A stretch of 64,000 nt of DNA from Ensifer sp. BR816 (lineage in GTDB: Bacteria > Pseudomonadota > Alphaproteobacteria > Rhizobiales > Rhizobiaceae), in assembly GCF_000378985.1 (NCBI RefSeq), contig NZ_KB905370.1, positions 4,338,799 through 4,402,798 of the forward strand, given 5' to 3'. Of this stretch, positions 27,892-36,096 are shown one piece after another. Position 1 is the stretch's first letter, and every line of letters begins with the position of its first letter. Made by a program: the position numbers and the translations under genes. Below the pieces are notes generated by a model. It ran no database searches and was not told where the DNA came from. It saw only the letters and a list, made by a program, of their open reading frames with translations.

Positions 27892-28521
27892 ATGTCGCAG
27901 GATGGTGGAGGCCGGGTTCTGATCGCAGAGCGAAACCCGTTGGTGATTGCCGCTCTTCGAGCGCTCTTTTCCGAGAATCCCAGTTTTACCATCGTCGAGA
28001 CGGCCCGTTCGTCGGCCGAACTCTGCGAGAAGCTTGCCGTCGTCGAGACCGACTGCGTGCTGCTCAGCTGGCAGCTCGACGATGGCGAGGCGCCCGAGGT
28101 CCTCGCCGATCTCGGCCGGCTCGGGCTCGAGCCGCGGGTCGTTCTCTTCGCCGACACCATCAACGCCTCGGTCGTCAACGAGACGATCCGGCTCGGTGTC
28201 AACGGTCTTTGCTACCAGTTCGAAGATCCCGACATCCTGTTCGCGACGCTGACCGCCGTGATAAAGGGCCGGATCTGCATCCCGTATACGGTGCTCGCGA
28301 AAATCTCCAACACGCCTTTCCAGCAACTCACCTCTCGCGAAAGCGAGCTGCTCGGCATGCTGGCCAATGGCTGGACCAATATTCAGATCGCCGCGCGAAC
28401 CGGCATTTCCGAGAATACCGTGAAATACCACCTCAAGAATCTTTACGACAAGCTCGAAGTGCGCAATCGCGCCATGGCCGTGGCGATTTACACCAAGGAG
28501 CGCCGGCGCAATCCGGGCTGA
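27892..28521 (+). CDS. LuxR/FixJ-type response regulator-like transcription factor
   Basis: 209 residues from ATG 27892, preceded by GGGAGG. The N-terminal half (9-125) is a receiver-like domain (VLIAERNPLVIAALRALFSENPSFTIVETARS) in which the phospho-acceptor position reads VLLSWQLDD, with serine-tryptophan in place of the usual aspartate, so normal phosphorylation is doubtful. Residues 145-205 form a LuxR helix-turn-helix: LTSRESELLGMLANGWTNIQ, IAARTGISENTVKYHLKNLYDKL. It precedes the serine-cycle operon by 330 bases in the same direction and may control it (inference). Confidence 0.85.
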   Translation: MSQDGGGRVLIAERNPLVIAALRALFSENPSFTIVETARSSAELCEKLAVVETDCVLLSWQLDDGEAPEVLADLGRLGLEPRVVLFADTINASVVNETIRLGVNGLCYQFEDPDILFATLTAVIKGRICIPYTVLAKISNTPFQQLTSRESELLGMLANGWTNIQIAARTGISENTVKYHLKNLYDKLEVRNRAMAVAIYTKERRRNPG

Positions 28522-28850
28522 CGCCACGGGCGGCAGATTCTGGCCCTTCGGTTAGGATCACCCTGTCCTGCCCGAAGGCCAGGGCCTGCGCGCGCCATCG
28601 CGGCGTGCCTTGCCACGCCACACCATAGCTTCGGCAAGATCGGCCAGAATCCACCGCCGTTGGCATTGCTACGTGCGGGTAGTCCAGCCCTACCCATTCT
28701 TCCCGCATGACCACCCGTCAGGACCGCACCGGCGCTGCCCGTCCGGCATTGTTTTCTGCCTGAGCGAGTGTTGTGCGGAGAGCAGTCGAACGGCAGCTTT
28801 GGCGCCGAGCAAACGTCCGGCCCGCGGACACTCTATGCATCGGAGGAACC
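28522..28850 (+). promoter_or_regulatory. Structured leader ahead of the serine-cycle operon
   Basis: No gene. GGCGG-CA-GATTCTGGCC (28529-28545) pairs with GGCCAGAATC-CA-CCGCC (28642-28658), 15 pairs around a symmetric CA/CA loop. The same left arm, CTGGCCcTTCGG, can instead pair with CCGAAGGCCAG (28572-28582). The two folds exclude each other, as in attenuators, but no U-run follows. The promoter of the operon is expected in this interval. Confidence 0.45.
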
Positions 28851-30041
28851 ATGCCAGGCTACAATCATCTCTTCATTCCCGGCCCCACGAACATCCCCGA
28901 ACAGGTTCGCCAGGCGATGAACCTGCCGATGGAAGACATGCGTTCCCCGCGCTACCCGGAGCTGACCTTGCCGCTCTTCGCCGACGTCAAGAAGGTCTTC
29001 AAGAACCAGGACGGCCGCGTCTTCATCTATCCGTCGTCCGGCACCGGCGCCTGGGAAGCGGCGATGACCAATGTGCTCTCGCCCGGCGACCGCCTGTTGA
29101 TGAGCCGCTTCGGCCAGTTCTCGCATCTCTGGGTCGATATGGCCGAACGTCTCGGCTTCGAGGTCGATTGCCTCGACAGGGAATGGGGTACGGGCGTACC
29201 GGTCGAGCTCTATGCCGAACGTCTCGCCGCCGACAAGGCGCATGAGATCAAGGCCGTCTTCGTCACGCACAACGAAACCGCGACCGGCGTCACCTCGGAT
29301 GTCGCCGCGGTGCGCGCGGCGCTCGACGCCTGCGGCCATCCGGCGCTGCTCTTCGTCGACGGCGTCTCCTCGATCGGCTCGATCGATTTCCGCCAGGACG
29401 AATGGGGCGTCGATTGCGCCGTGTCCGGTTCGCAGAAGGGCTTCATGCTGCCGGCCGGCCTCGGTTTCCTTTCGGTCAGCCAGAAGGCGCTGGAAGCCGC
29501 CAAGACTGCCCGCCACATGCGCTGCTACTTCTCCTTCGACGACATGATCAAGACGAACGATACCGGCTACTTCCCCTATACGCCGCCGACGCAGCTGCTG
29601 CGCGGCCTCAGAGCTGCGCTCGACCTGATCTTCGAGGAAGGCCTGGAGAATATCTTCGCCCGTCACCACCATCTCGCCAACGGCGTCCGTGCCGGTGTCT
29701 CCGCCTGGGGCCTCAAGCTCTGCGCGACCGAGCCGAAGTGGCATTCCGACACCGTCTCGGCAATCCGCCTGCCGGAAGGCATCGATGGCGCCGAGGTCAT
29801 CCGCCACGCCTACCGCACCTACAATACCTCGCTCGGAAGCGGTCTCAGCAAGGTCGCTGGCAAGGTTTTCCGCATCGGCCACCTGGGATCGCTGAACGAA
29901 GTGATGGTGCTCGGTGCGCTTTCGGCCGCCGAACTGACGCTGCTTGATTGCGGCGTGGCGATCGAGCCCGGTTCCGGCGTCGGCGCCGCGATCAAACAGT
30001 TCCGCTCTGCCGCAGCGACGGCAACCGCCAAGGCGGCCTGA
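28851..30041 (+). CDS. sgaA: Serine-glyoxylate aminotransferase
   Basis: 396 residues, class V aminotransferase. Opening MPGYNHLFIPGPTNIPEQVR is characteristic of serine-glyoxylate transaminases; the PLP lysine is K196 in CAVSGSQKGFMLPAGLGFLS, and the aspartate contacting the cofactor is in ALLFVDGVSSIGS. It converts serine and glyoxylate to hydroxypyruvate and glycine, the entry step of the serine cycle. ATG 28851 follows GGAGG. First of four genes (sgaA, mcl, mtkA, mtkB) separated by 12-20 bases, which together match the methylotroph serine-cycle module for malate cleavage and glyoxylate regeneration. Confidence 0.92.
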   Translation: MPGYNHLFIPGPTNIPEQVRQAMNLPMEDMRSPRYPELTLPLFADVKKVFKNQDGRVFIYPSSGTGAWEAAMTNVLSPGDRLLMSRFGQFSHLWVDMAERLGFEVDCLDREWGTGVPVELYAERLAADKAHEIKAVFVTHNETATGVTSDVAAVRAALDACGHPALLFVDGVSSIGSIDFRQDEWGVDCAVSGSQKGFMLPAGLGFLSVSQKALEAAKTARHMRCYFSFDDMIKTNDTGYFPYTPPTQLLRGLRAALDLIFEEGLENIFARHHHLANGVRAGVSAWGLKLCATEPKWHSDTVSAIRLPEGIDGAEVIRHAYRTYNTSLGSGLSKVAGKVFRIGHLGSLNEVMVLGALSAAELTLLDCGVAIEPGSGVGAAIKQFRSAAATATAKAA

Positions 30042-30061
30042 ACAGAAAACGGGAGGCATTC

Positions 30062-31003
30062 ATGAGCCATACGATAAACCACCTCCGCCGGCTCCGCCTG
30101 CAGCGCAGCGAGCTCGCCGTACCGGGGTCGAACCCCGAGATGATCGAGAAGGCCGCCAATTCCGACGCCGACTACATCTTCCTCGACATCGAGGACGCCG
30201 TGGCGCCGCCGGACAAGGAACGGGCCCGCGCCAATATCGTCGCGGCGCTGAACGAGATCGACTGGCGCGGCCGCGGCAAGACCATCTCGGTCCGCATCAA
30301 TGGCCTCGACACCCACTACATGTACCGCGACGTCGTCGACCTCATGGAACAGGCCGGCGACCGGATCGACACGCTGCTGGTGCCGAAGGTCGGGGTTCCG
30401 GCCGACCTCTACATGGTCGAGGCGATGGTCAACCAGATCGAGACGGCCAAGGGCTACACGACGCGTGTCGGCCTCGAAGCCCTGATCGAGACGGCACTCG
30501 GCATGGCCAACGTCGAAGCGATCGCCTCATTCGGTGGTCGGTTGGAAGCGCTGCATTTCGGCGTTGCCGATTATGCCGCGAGCCTCAAGGCCCGCACCGT
30601 CAATATCGGCGGTCTCAATCCCGATTATCCGGGAGACCAGTGGCATTTCGGCCTGTCGCGCATGACGGTTGCCTGCCGCGCCTATGGCCTGCGCGCCATC
30701 GATGGCCCCTTCGGGGATTTCTCCGATCCCGAAGGCTACAAGGCGGCCGCCCGCCGTGCCGCCGCGCTCGGCATCGAGGGCAAGTGGGCGATCCATCCGA
30801 GCCAGATTGCGCTTGCCAACGAGATCTTCTCCCCGCCGGAAAAGGAGGTCGACCGCGCCCGCCGCATCATCGAGGCGCTGAAGGTCGCCGAAAGCCAGGG
30901 CAAAGGCGCCGCCTCGCTCGACGGCAAGATGATCGACGCCGCTTCCGAGCGCATGGCGCGCAACGTGCTCGCCACGCATGAAGCCATTACGGCCGGCCGC
31001 TGA
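30062..31003 (+). CDS. mcl: L-malyl-CoA lyase (HpcH/HpaI / CitE-like family)
   Basis: 313 residues. Typical CitE-like motifs: RSELAVPGSNPEMIEKA, the metal-binding DADYIFLDIEDAVAPPDKERAR, VRINGLDT and GIEGKWAIHPSQIALANEIF. The enzyme cleaves malyl-CoA to acetyl-CoA and glyoxylate; it can also act on beta-methylmalyl-CoA in related bacteria. ATG 30062 follows GGGAGG. The position between sgaA and the malate-CoA ligase genes supports malyl-CoA lyase rather than citrate lyase beta subunit. Confidence 0.9.
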   Translation: MSHTINHLRRLRLQRSELAVPGSNPEMIEKAANSDADYIFLDIEDAVAPPDKERARANIVAALNEIDWRGRGKTISVRINGLDTHYMYRDVVDLMEQAGDRIDTLLVPKVGVPADLYMVEAMVNQIETAKGYTTRVGLEALIETALGMANVEAIASFGGRLEALHFGVADYAASLKARTVNIGGLNPDYPGDQWHFGLSRMTVACRAYGLRAIDGPFGDFSDPEGYKAAARRAAALGIEGKWAIHPSQIALANEIFSPPEKEVDRARRIIEALKVAESQGKGAASLDGKMIDAASERMARNVLATHEAITAGR

Positions 31004-31015
31004 GAGGAGGAATTC

Positions 31016-32200
31016 ATGGACATCCACGAATACCAGGCGAAGGAACTTCTTTCCCGCTACCAGATTCACGTTCCGCGCGGCGGCCTTGCCTATAGTCCCG
31101 AGCAGGCGGCCTATCGCGCCCGGGAGATCGGCGGCGATCGCTGGATCGTCAAGGCGCAGATCCATTCCGGTGCGCGCGGCAAGGCCGGCGGTGTCAAGCT
31201 CTGCTCGTCCGACCACGAGATCGTCGACGCCGCCGACGCCATGCTCGGCCAGACGTTGGTGACACACCAGACCGGACCGCAGGGAAAGCTGGTCGGCCGC
31301 CTCTATGTCGAGGAGGCGATGGATATCGCGCGCGAGATCTATCTCGGTTTCGTGCTCGACCGCAAATCCGAGCGCATCATGATCGTCGCCTCGTCCTCGG
31401 GCGGCATGGAGATCGAGGAGATCGCCGAGGCCGAACCGGACTCGATCATCCGCGCGACCGTCGATCCCGGTGTCGGCATGCAGGATTTCCAGGCCCGCGA
31501 GATCGCCTTTGGCCTCGGCATCGACAATGCCCTGATCGGCCGTGCCACGCAGACCCTGCTCGGCTGCTATCGCGCCTTCGTCGACTATGACGCCTCGATG
31601 CTGGAGATCAATCCGCTGGTCGTCACGCGCGGCGGCGATCTCGTGGCGCTCGATGCCAAGATGAGCTTCGACGAGAACGCGCTCTACCGGCGCCCGCAGA
31701 TCGCCGAGATGCGCGACAAGAGCCAGGAGGACCAGCGCGAAACCTACGCATCCGATCGTGGCCTCTCCTATGTCGGCCTCGATGGCAATATCGGTTGCAT
31801 CATCAACGGTGCGGGTCTTGCCATGGCGACCATGGACATGATCAAGATCGCCGGCGGAGAGCCTGCGAACTTCCTCGACATCGGCGGCGGTGCCTCGCCC
31901 GACCGGGTGGCGAAGTCCTTCCGTGCCGTGCTGCGCGACAGCAATGTCGAAACGATCCTCGTCAACATCTTCGCCGGCATCAACCGCTGCGACTGGGTGG
32001 CCGAGGGCGTGCTCAAGGCACTGAAGGAGGTCGGCGTACCGGTTCCGCTCGTCGTCCGCCTCTCCGGCACCAACATGGAGGAGGGCCGACGCATCCTCGC
32101 CGAATCCGGCGAAAACATCATCGTCGCGGAAACGCTGGCGGAAGCTGCCGACAAGGCAGTCGCTGCGTGGCGATCGTTCACTGCCGGCAAGGCTGCCTGA
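31016..32200 (+). CDS. mtkA: Malate-CoA ligase (malate thiokinase) beta subunit
   Basis: 394 residues, paralogue of succinyl-CoA synthetase beta. N-terminal ATP-grasp opens [38 protein letters not shown] is the nucleotide-contact lysine region; the C-terminal CoA-ligase domain has [20 protein letters not shown] and [18 protein letters not shown]. Assignment to malate rather than succinate rests on the gene context (12 bases after mcl, 12 before mtkB). With mtkB it makes malyl-CoA from malate, ATP and CoA. Confidence 0.88.
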   Translation: MDIHEYQAKELLSRYQIHVPRGGLAYSPEQAAYRAREIGGDRWIVKAQIHSGARGKAGGVKLCSSDHEIVDAADAMLGQTLVTHQTGPQGKLVGRLYVEEAMDIAREIYLGFVLDRKSERIMIVASSSGGMEIEEIAEAEPDSIIRATVDPGVGMQDFQAREIAFGLGIDNALIGRATQTLLGCYRAFVDYDASMLEINPLVVTRGGDLVALDAKMSFDENALYRRPQIAEMRDKSQEDQRETYASDRGLSYVGLDGNIGCIINGAGLAMATMDMIKIAGGEPANFLDIGGGASPDRVAKSFRAVLRDSNVETILVNIFAGINRCDWVAEGVLKALKEVGVPVPLVVRLSGTNMEEGRRILAESGENIIVAETLAEAADKAVAAWRSFTAGKAA

Positions 32201-32212
32201 GGAGGCCGAGAC

Positions 32213-33109
32213 ATGTCCATTCTGCTCGACAAGAACACCCGCGTCATCGTCCAGGGCTTCACCGGCAAGATCGGAAGCTTCCACGCCGAGGACATGCAGC
32301 GCTATGGCACCAACGTGGTCGGCGGCGTTACCCCGGGCAAGGGCGGCCAGACCCATCTCGGCGTGCCGGTCTTCAACACCGTCAAGGGCGCGGTGCAGGA
32401 AACCGGTGCCGATGCCTCGATCGTCTTCGTGCCGCCACCCTTTGCGGCCGACTCGATCATGGAGGCGGCGGATGCCGGCATCCGGCTCTGCGTCTGCATC
32501 ACCGACGGCATTCCCTCCCAGGACATGATCAGGGTCAAGCGATACATGCGGCGCTACCGCTTCGAGGATCGCATGACCCTGATCGGGCCGAATTGCGCCG
32601 GGATGATCACGCCCGGCGAGGCGATGATGGGCATCATGCCCGGCTCGATCTACCTGCCCGGCCGCATCGGCATCGTCGGCCGCTCGGGGACGCTCGGCTA
32701 TGAGGCCGCAAGCCAGATGAAGGAGCGCGGCATCGGCGTGTCGACCTCGGTCGGCATCGGCGGCGACCCGGTCAACGGCTCGTCCTTCAAGGACATGCTG
32801 GAGCTGTTCGAGCAGGATCCGAACACCGATGCGGTGCTGATGATCGGCGAGATCGGCGGGCCGCAGGAGGCGGAAGCCGCGCTCTGGGCACGCGACAATA
32901 TGAAGAAGCCGCTAATCGCCTATATCGCCGGGCTCTCAGCCCCGAAAGGGCGTCGCATGGGTCACGCCGGCGCGATCATCTCTGCCTTCGGCGAATCGGC
33001 CCAGGAAAAGGTCGAGATCCTGAAGAGCGCCGGTGTCACCATCGTGCCGACGCCGTCCTCGTTCGGCGAGACGGTCGCGGACGTGCTGTCGGTCATGAAA
33101 GCCGCCTGA
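32213..33109 (+). CDS. mtkB: Malate-CoA ligase (malate thiokinase) alpha subunit
   Basis: 298 residues, paralogue of succinyl-CoA synthetase alpha. CoA-binding N-terminal domain (VIVQGFTGKIGSFHAEDM), the conserved GIVGRSGTLGYEAASQMKE, and the phosphohistidine H251 in APKGRRMGHAGAIIS. Last gene of the sgaA-mcl-mtkA-mtkB operon; followed by a GC-rich hairpin at 33161-33189. Confidence 0.88.
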   Translation: MSILLDKNTRVIVQGFTGKIGSFHAEDMQRYGTNVVGGVTPGKGGQTHLGVPVFNTVKGAVQETGADASIVFVPPPFAADSIMEAADAGIRLCVCITDGIPSQDMIRVKRYMRRYRFEDRMTLIGPNCAGMITPGEAMMGIMPGSIYLPGRIGIVGRSGTLGYEAASQMKERGIGVSTSVGIGGDPVNGSSFKDMLELFEQDPNTDAVLMIGEIGGPQEAEAALWARDNMKKPLIAYIAGLSAPKGRRMGHAGAIISAFGESAQEKVEILKSAGVTIVPTPSSFGETVADVLSVMKAA

Positions 33110-33678
33110 GCGCGAGCGCAACCTCGTGTGCTTGCGGTCCGGCGCTGGCCGGTAAGAGAAGCGAAGCGCGCCCTTGCCGCGCGCTTCGCCACGGCCCTGA
33201 ACGGGGCGACAGTTCCTCACCAAGTGGAACCCGCGCCGTCCTGATCTGCTCCTCGAAGGAATTTGGCAAATTCGGCGCCGGCTCCGATCATTTCGGCAAC
33301 GCGTGTCGTCGTTATCACTCCGCCTGGTGTGCTGACCGCTTGCACGGCCAATCTCGCCCTTGACGCTGATGGAGGCGTGCACGCAGCGAGGGCGAGCAGT
33401 AAGCCGGGGCAGGGCTGGGACGCGAGAACGTTGTGCACCTTCCCCATCCCGATAACGCGACCGCCGATGAGCGGAGGGCCATTAGATCTAGGCATGCGGT
33501 CAGTCTCATTCGGCGGAGGCATGTGTGCGCCTCGATTAGCTGCAAACGGTCCAGGAATGAGCAACAGGCCAGTTCGGTTGCGCGCATGCAGTCTTGGACC
33601 TAAAGTCCTTGTTCGGCACGAGTTCAGGTTTCACTACCCACCGCCATTTTCCACCACAGCTGATAAGGAGCGTTTGCC
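33110..33678. other. Intergenic interval, no supported gene
   Basis: 569 bases. A GC-rich hairpin (33161-33189) follows the serine-cycle operon. Overlapping frames on both strands exist, including a minus-strand one (33217-33564) with a lipobox-like LLLALAAC, but none has both a good ribosome site and a recognisable product. Confidence 0.5.
33161..33189. terminator. GC-rich hairpin after mtkB, possible terminator
   Basis: GCGAAGCGCG (33161-33170) / CGCGCTTCGC (33180-33189), a perfect 10-bp stem with a 9-base loop, 51 bases after the mtkB stop. No T-run follows, so intrinsic termination is uncertain. Confidence 0.5.
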
Positions 33679-33985
33679 ATGAAAACGGACGACAAAGCAC
33701 TGATCAGGAAGCGTGCCTATGAGCTGTGGGAGAGAGCGACCAGAGGGCGACGGGCTGAAGCACTGGTTCGAAGCAGCAGCCGAGATCCAGTCGACGAAGA
33801 TCAACGGTGGCCAGCAGGATGTGGCCGTTGTTGCCCAACCGAACGAACCGGCAGTCGTCGCCAAAGTGAAACGGGCGCCGAAATCCACGACAGTAAAACA
33901 GTCAGAGAGCACCAAGCCGCTGAAAAAGACCATCGCTCCCAAAAAGAGTGGCGGCAAAAAGGGCAAACGGCCGGAAGCCCAATAG
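33679..33985 (+). pseudogene. DUF2934 family small protein, frameshifted
   Basis: ATG 33679 follows AAGGAG and begins KTDDKALIRKRAYELWERA, the DUF2934 N-terminus. That frame then runs out of similarity, while the next frame continues ERPEGDGLKHWFEAAAEI, the second half of the same domain (family pattern R-A-Y-E-L-W-E-x-E-G-R-P-E-G-x-x-x-x-H-W-x-x-A-E-x-E-I), followed by a lysine-rich tail ending at 33985. Comparison with the family pattern suggests about five bases lost near 33739. Restored, it would be about 100 residues. Function unknown. The break could be real or an assembly error. Confidence 0.7.
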
Positions 33986-34036
33986 GTGGCTTAGTCTAGG
34001 ATCGCATAATGTATCGTCGGGAAGCCCGCATAGCGG

Positions 34037-34065
34037 GGCGCCGCCTCCGACTTCGTGGCGGCGCC
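34037..34065. terminator. Hairpin between convergent DUF2934 and rtcB genes
   Basis: GGCGCCGCC (34037-34045) / GGCGGCGCC (34057-34065), perfect 9-bp stem, 11-base loop, 14 bases after the rtcB stop. It could serve both strands; no long T-run on either side. Confidence 0.5.
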
Positions 34066-34079
34066 CTTCGCCCTGACTC

Positions 34080-35501
34080 TCAACCCCGGCGCTTGCCCCG
34101 ACGCCACGGAGCGTTGCTCTGCCAGTCGCCGGCCATGATGGATCCGTAAGGGATCACCTCATCGACCACTTCGGCGAGACCATAGTGCTCGATCTGCGCC
34201 TTCACGGTCGCTGCGTTCTTGTAGGCGCTCGGAAGCTCGGACACGTCGGGCAAGCCGGCGTAGAAGCGCACGTCAAGGCCCTTCGTCTCCTTCTCCATGA
34301 TCGTCGCGATGTTGTTCGGGCTCAGACCGCGAGTGTCGGCGCCATATTCCTCGCGCAGGTGCCTGATATGCGCCGTGCGCGAGAAATTGCGGCCGGCCCC
34401 ATGCGGCGAGAAGCCGAGACCGTTGTCAGCGTTGGAGCCGCGCACGATCAGGATCGGTTCCGCCATGTTCAGCGGAATGATCGTGAGATCGGTCGCATCG
34501 CCTGCCCAGTTGTCGAAAGCGGGCGTCGCACCCTTGCCGTGGTAGAAGAGACCGTCGGATTTCCGGAACACGAAATTGTGCTCGTTCCAGAAACGGTCGC
34601 CGACCTTTGCGGTAAGCTTCTCCGCCGCCATGTCATGGATGGCGAAGTGGTTCTCCTTCGTCCACTGGCGGACCGTCTGCAGGGCCGACCAATAGATTTC
34701 TCCTTCTTCGCTCTCCGCCGGTATCCAGGCGTTTTCCCTCAGCGTTTCCGGGGAAAGCTGCTGGCGAAACCTGTCGGCGAGCTTCATGCCCCTATCATAG
34801 AGCCGCGCGCCAGGCGCACGCGAACCGTGATGGGTGACGAGCGTCGTCTCGCCGGTCGACTTCATTTGTCCAACATAGGCGAAATGGTTGCCGTCGCCCT
34901 GGGTGGCAAAGTGGTCGATGCCGACGCTGACTATCTCCCTGAGAAGCGGATTCTGCTGGAACGCCGAAAGCGTCGCCTCGGAAGGCTTGATCTGTGCACC
35001 GCGAGGGCGTCCACCCGGACCGAAATGCGTCACCGCATGCACGGCATCGAGCAGTGCCTTTGGCGACACCTCCGGGAAGGTCGAGATCGCCATCGAGCAG
35101 CAGATGTCGGCCGAGTGCATGCCGGGATGGATCGCCTCCGAGGCGACTACGCCGCCGACGGGAATCGTGCCAACCGGCCCGGAAGGGCAGGCGTCCGGCA
35201 TGATCGCGGCCGCCCGAACGACAGGTGTGCGGACCAACTCGCGCATGGTGGCGCTGACCTTCTCGATGTTGTCCTGTTCCTGCGTGTTTTCGGCGCGGAT
35301 ATTCATGTGAATGGCCACGTCGTTCCCCGATCGCAGCGGAAGCGTCGGCGCGGGCTGATATCCGCGGGCGGCAGCCAGCGCATCGGCCGTCGAGCCGCCA
35401 TCGCTCAACACCTTGTTGGCTGCTTCAAGCGCCGCGCGAAACCATTTGCCCTGGCTCATGCCGGCATCGATCAAGTCCTGTCCGCTCATTACTCCGGTCA
35501 T
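34080..35501 (-). CDS. rtcB: RNA-splicing ligase RtcB
   Basis: 473 residues. RtcB joins 2',3'-cyclic phosphate (or 3'-phosphate) ends to 5'-hydroxyl ends with GTP and manganese. Visible active-site elements: metal ligands D132 and C135 in HSADICCSM (family DIGCGM, with glycine changed to cysteine), GDGNHF at 202-207, HHGSR at 224-228, and the guanylylated histidine H367 in SPHGAGRNFSR. It is the last gene of the minus-strand unit rsr - five Y-RNA-like units - rtcB, whose activator RtcR is encoded on the other side of rsr. No rtcA cyclase gene is present here. The start used is ATG 35501; ATG 35489 is possible. Confidence 0.93.
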   Translation of the reverse strand: MTGVMSGQDLIDAGMSQGKWFRAALEAANKVLSDGGSTADALAAARGYQPAPTLPLRSGNDVAIHMNIRAENTQEQDNIEKVSATMRELVRTPVVRAAAIMPDACPSGPVGTIPVGGVVASEAIHPGMHSADICCSMAISTFPEVSPKALLDAVHAVTHFGPGGRPRGAQIKPSEATLSAFQQNPLLREIVSVGIDHFATQGDGNHFAYVGQMKSTGETTLVTHHGSRAPGARLYDRGMKLADRFRQQLSPETLRENAWIPAESEEGEIYWSALQTVRQWTKENHFAIHDMAAEKLTAKVGDRFWNEHNFVFRKSDGLFYHGKGATPAFDNWAGDATDLTIIPLNMAEPILIVRGSNADNGLGFSPHGAGRNFSRTAHIRHLREEYGADTRGLSPNNIATIMEKETKGLDVRFYAGLPDVSELPSAYKNAATVKAQIEHYGLAEVVDEVIPYGSIMAGDWQSNAPWRRGKRRG

Positions 35502-35556
35502 TTTCTTATCTGCGTCTGCAGTCCTTCTGTTCCGTTCGTTTCTTCATCGCTTGGGT

Positions 35557-35691
35557 CCCGGCGACGAGTGTTGGCAGGACGCTTTACTGAGCTACGCGTT
35601 CCATCGAACACGGGATGATTTGAACATCCGACCTGCCCGCCTAAGGCTCGACGGGCCGCTCTACCCTGTAGTCCTACCGGCATTCGCCGGG
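35557..35691 (-). ncRNA. Y-RNA-like RNA, unit 5 (next to rtcB)
   Basis: Read on the minus strand from 35691. Outer helix CCCGGCGA (35684-35691) / TCGCCGGG (35557-35564); conserved loop CGAATGCC opposite ACTCGTCG; inner helix GGTAGGAC / GTCCTGCC with one G-U. Inside it is a tRNA-like domain: T arm GGATG-TTCAAAT-CATCC, closed acceptor-like stem CGTGTTC / GAACGCG with loop GATG, then TAGCTCAGTAAAGC, a shortened D arm. The T loop has lost the usual C and G (TTCAAAT). Separated from unit 4 by 33 bases and from rtcB by 55. Same architecture as bacterial Y RNAs of the YrlA type, bound by Ro/Rsr proteins. Confidence 0.8.
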
Positions 35692-35724
35692 CATTGCATT
35701 CCTCAGTTCCCCGGAGGGAACGTC

Positions 35725-35855
35725 GCAGCGGCGACGAGGTGGACGAAACCGGATGGCCCCGCTCGCGACAGAGAGCGCCGCCAAGGGTAGGAGTCGAACC
35801 CAACCAGACCATCCGATGTGGTGAGGCTGTAGTTCCGTCCGGCATTCGCCGCTGC
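35725..35855 (-). ncRNA. Y-RNA-like RNA, unit 4
   Basis: Read from 35855. Outer helix GCAGCGGCGA (35846-35855) / TCGCCGCTGC (35725-35734), a perfect 10 bp and the longest of the five. Conserved loop CGAATGCC opposite ACCTCGTCG; inner helix GGACGGAA / TTTCGTCC with one mismatch. The tRNA-like part has a T arm around GGGTTCGACTCC with one mispair, and a shorter acceptor-like stem CGCTC / GAGCG. No D arm is recognisable. Seven bases separate it from unit 3. Confidence 0.78.
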
Positions 35856-35862
35856 CGTCAAA

Positions 35863-35979
35863 CAGCTTTGCGAGGAAAACTTCCTGCCGTTTCTCCACGA
35901 AGGGAGATGACGGCAGCACAGGCTTCGAACCTGCAACTCCATTCGCGGAGCACCAGCGTCGTTTTCCAGGCATTCGCTG
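35863..35979 (-). ncRNA. Y-RNA-like RNA, unit 3
   Basis: Read from 35979. The outer helix is weak: CAGC / GCTG at the ends with an interrupted GA / TC. The conserved CGAATGCC (5' side) and CCTCG (3' side) remain, and the inner helix GGAAAAC / GTTTTCC is perfect. T arm GCAGG-TTCGAAG-CCTGT; acceptor-like stem CTGCCGT / ACGGCAG, perfect 7 bp, capped by a second hairpin CTCC-CTTCGT-GGAG. No D arm. Seven-base spacers on both sides, the same as between units 1 and 2. The boundary is less certain than for the others because of the weak outer helix. Confidence 0.72.
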
Positions 35980-35986
35980 CCCATTC

Positions 35987-36089
35987 CATGGCGACGAGGT
36001 TTGCGAGAAACACTCTTCCTTGCGGAAGGTGGGATTCGAACCCACGACCCTTGCGGGCTACCGATGGAGTTCCTCACGCATTCGCCATG
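35987..36089 (-). ncRNA. Y-RNA-like RNA, unit 2 (compact)
   Basis: Read from 36089; 103 bases, the shortest. Outer helix CATGGCGA (36082-36089) / TCGCCATG (35987-35994), perfect. Loop CGAATGC opposite ACCTCGTCG; inner helix TGAGGAAC / GTTTCTCG with wobble pairs. T arm GTGGG-TTCGAAT-CCCAC, perfect; acceptor-like stem CTTCC / GGAAG closed by a GCAA tetraloop. No D arm. So the open tRNA acceptor end has become a stable GNRA hairpin. Confidence 0.8.
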
Positions 36090-36096
36090 TATCCGC

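Noticed and set aside
33217-33564. Minus-strand frame with lipobox-like LLLALAAC
   Set aside because: The hydrophobic stretch is short and lies far from any likely start, there is no clear ribosome site, and no family is recognised.
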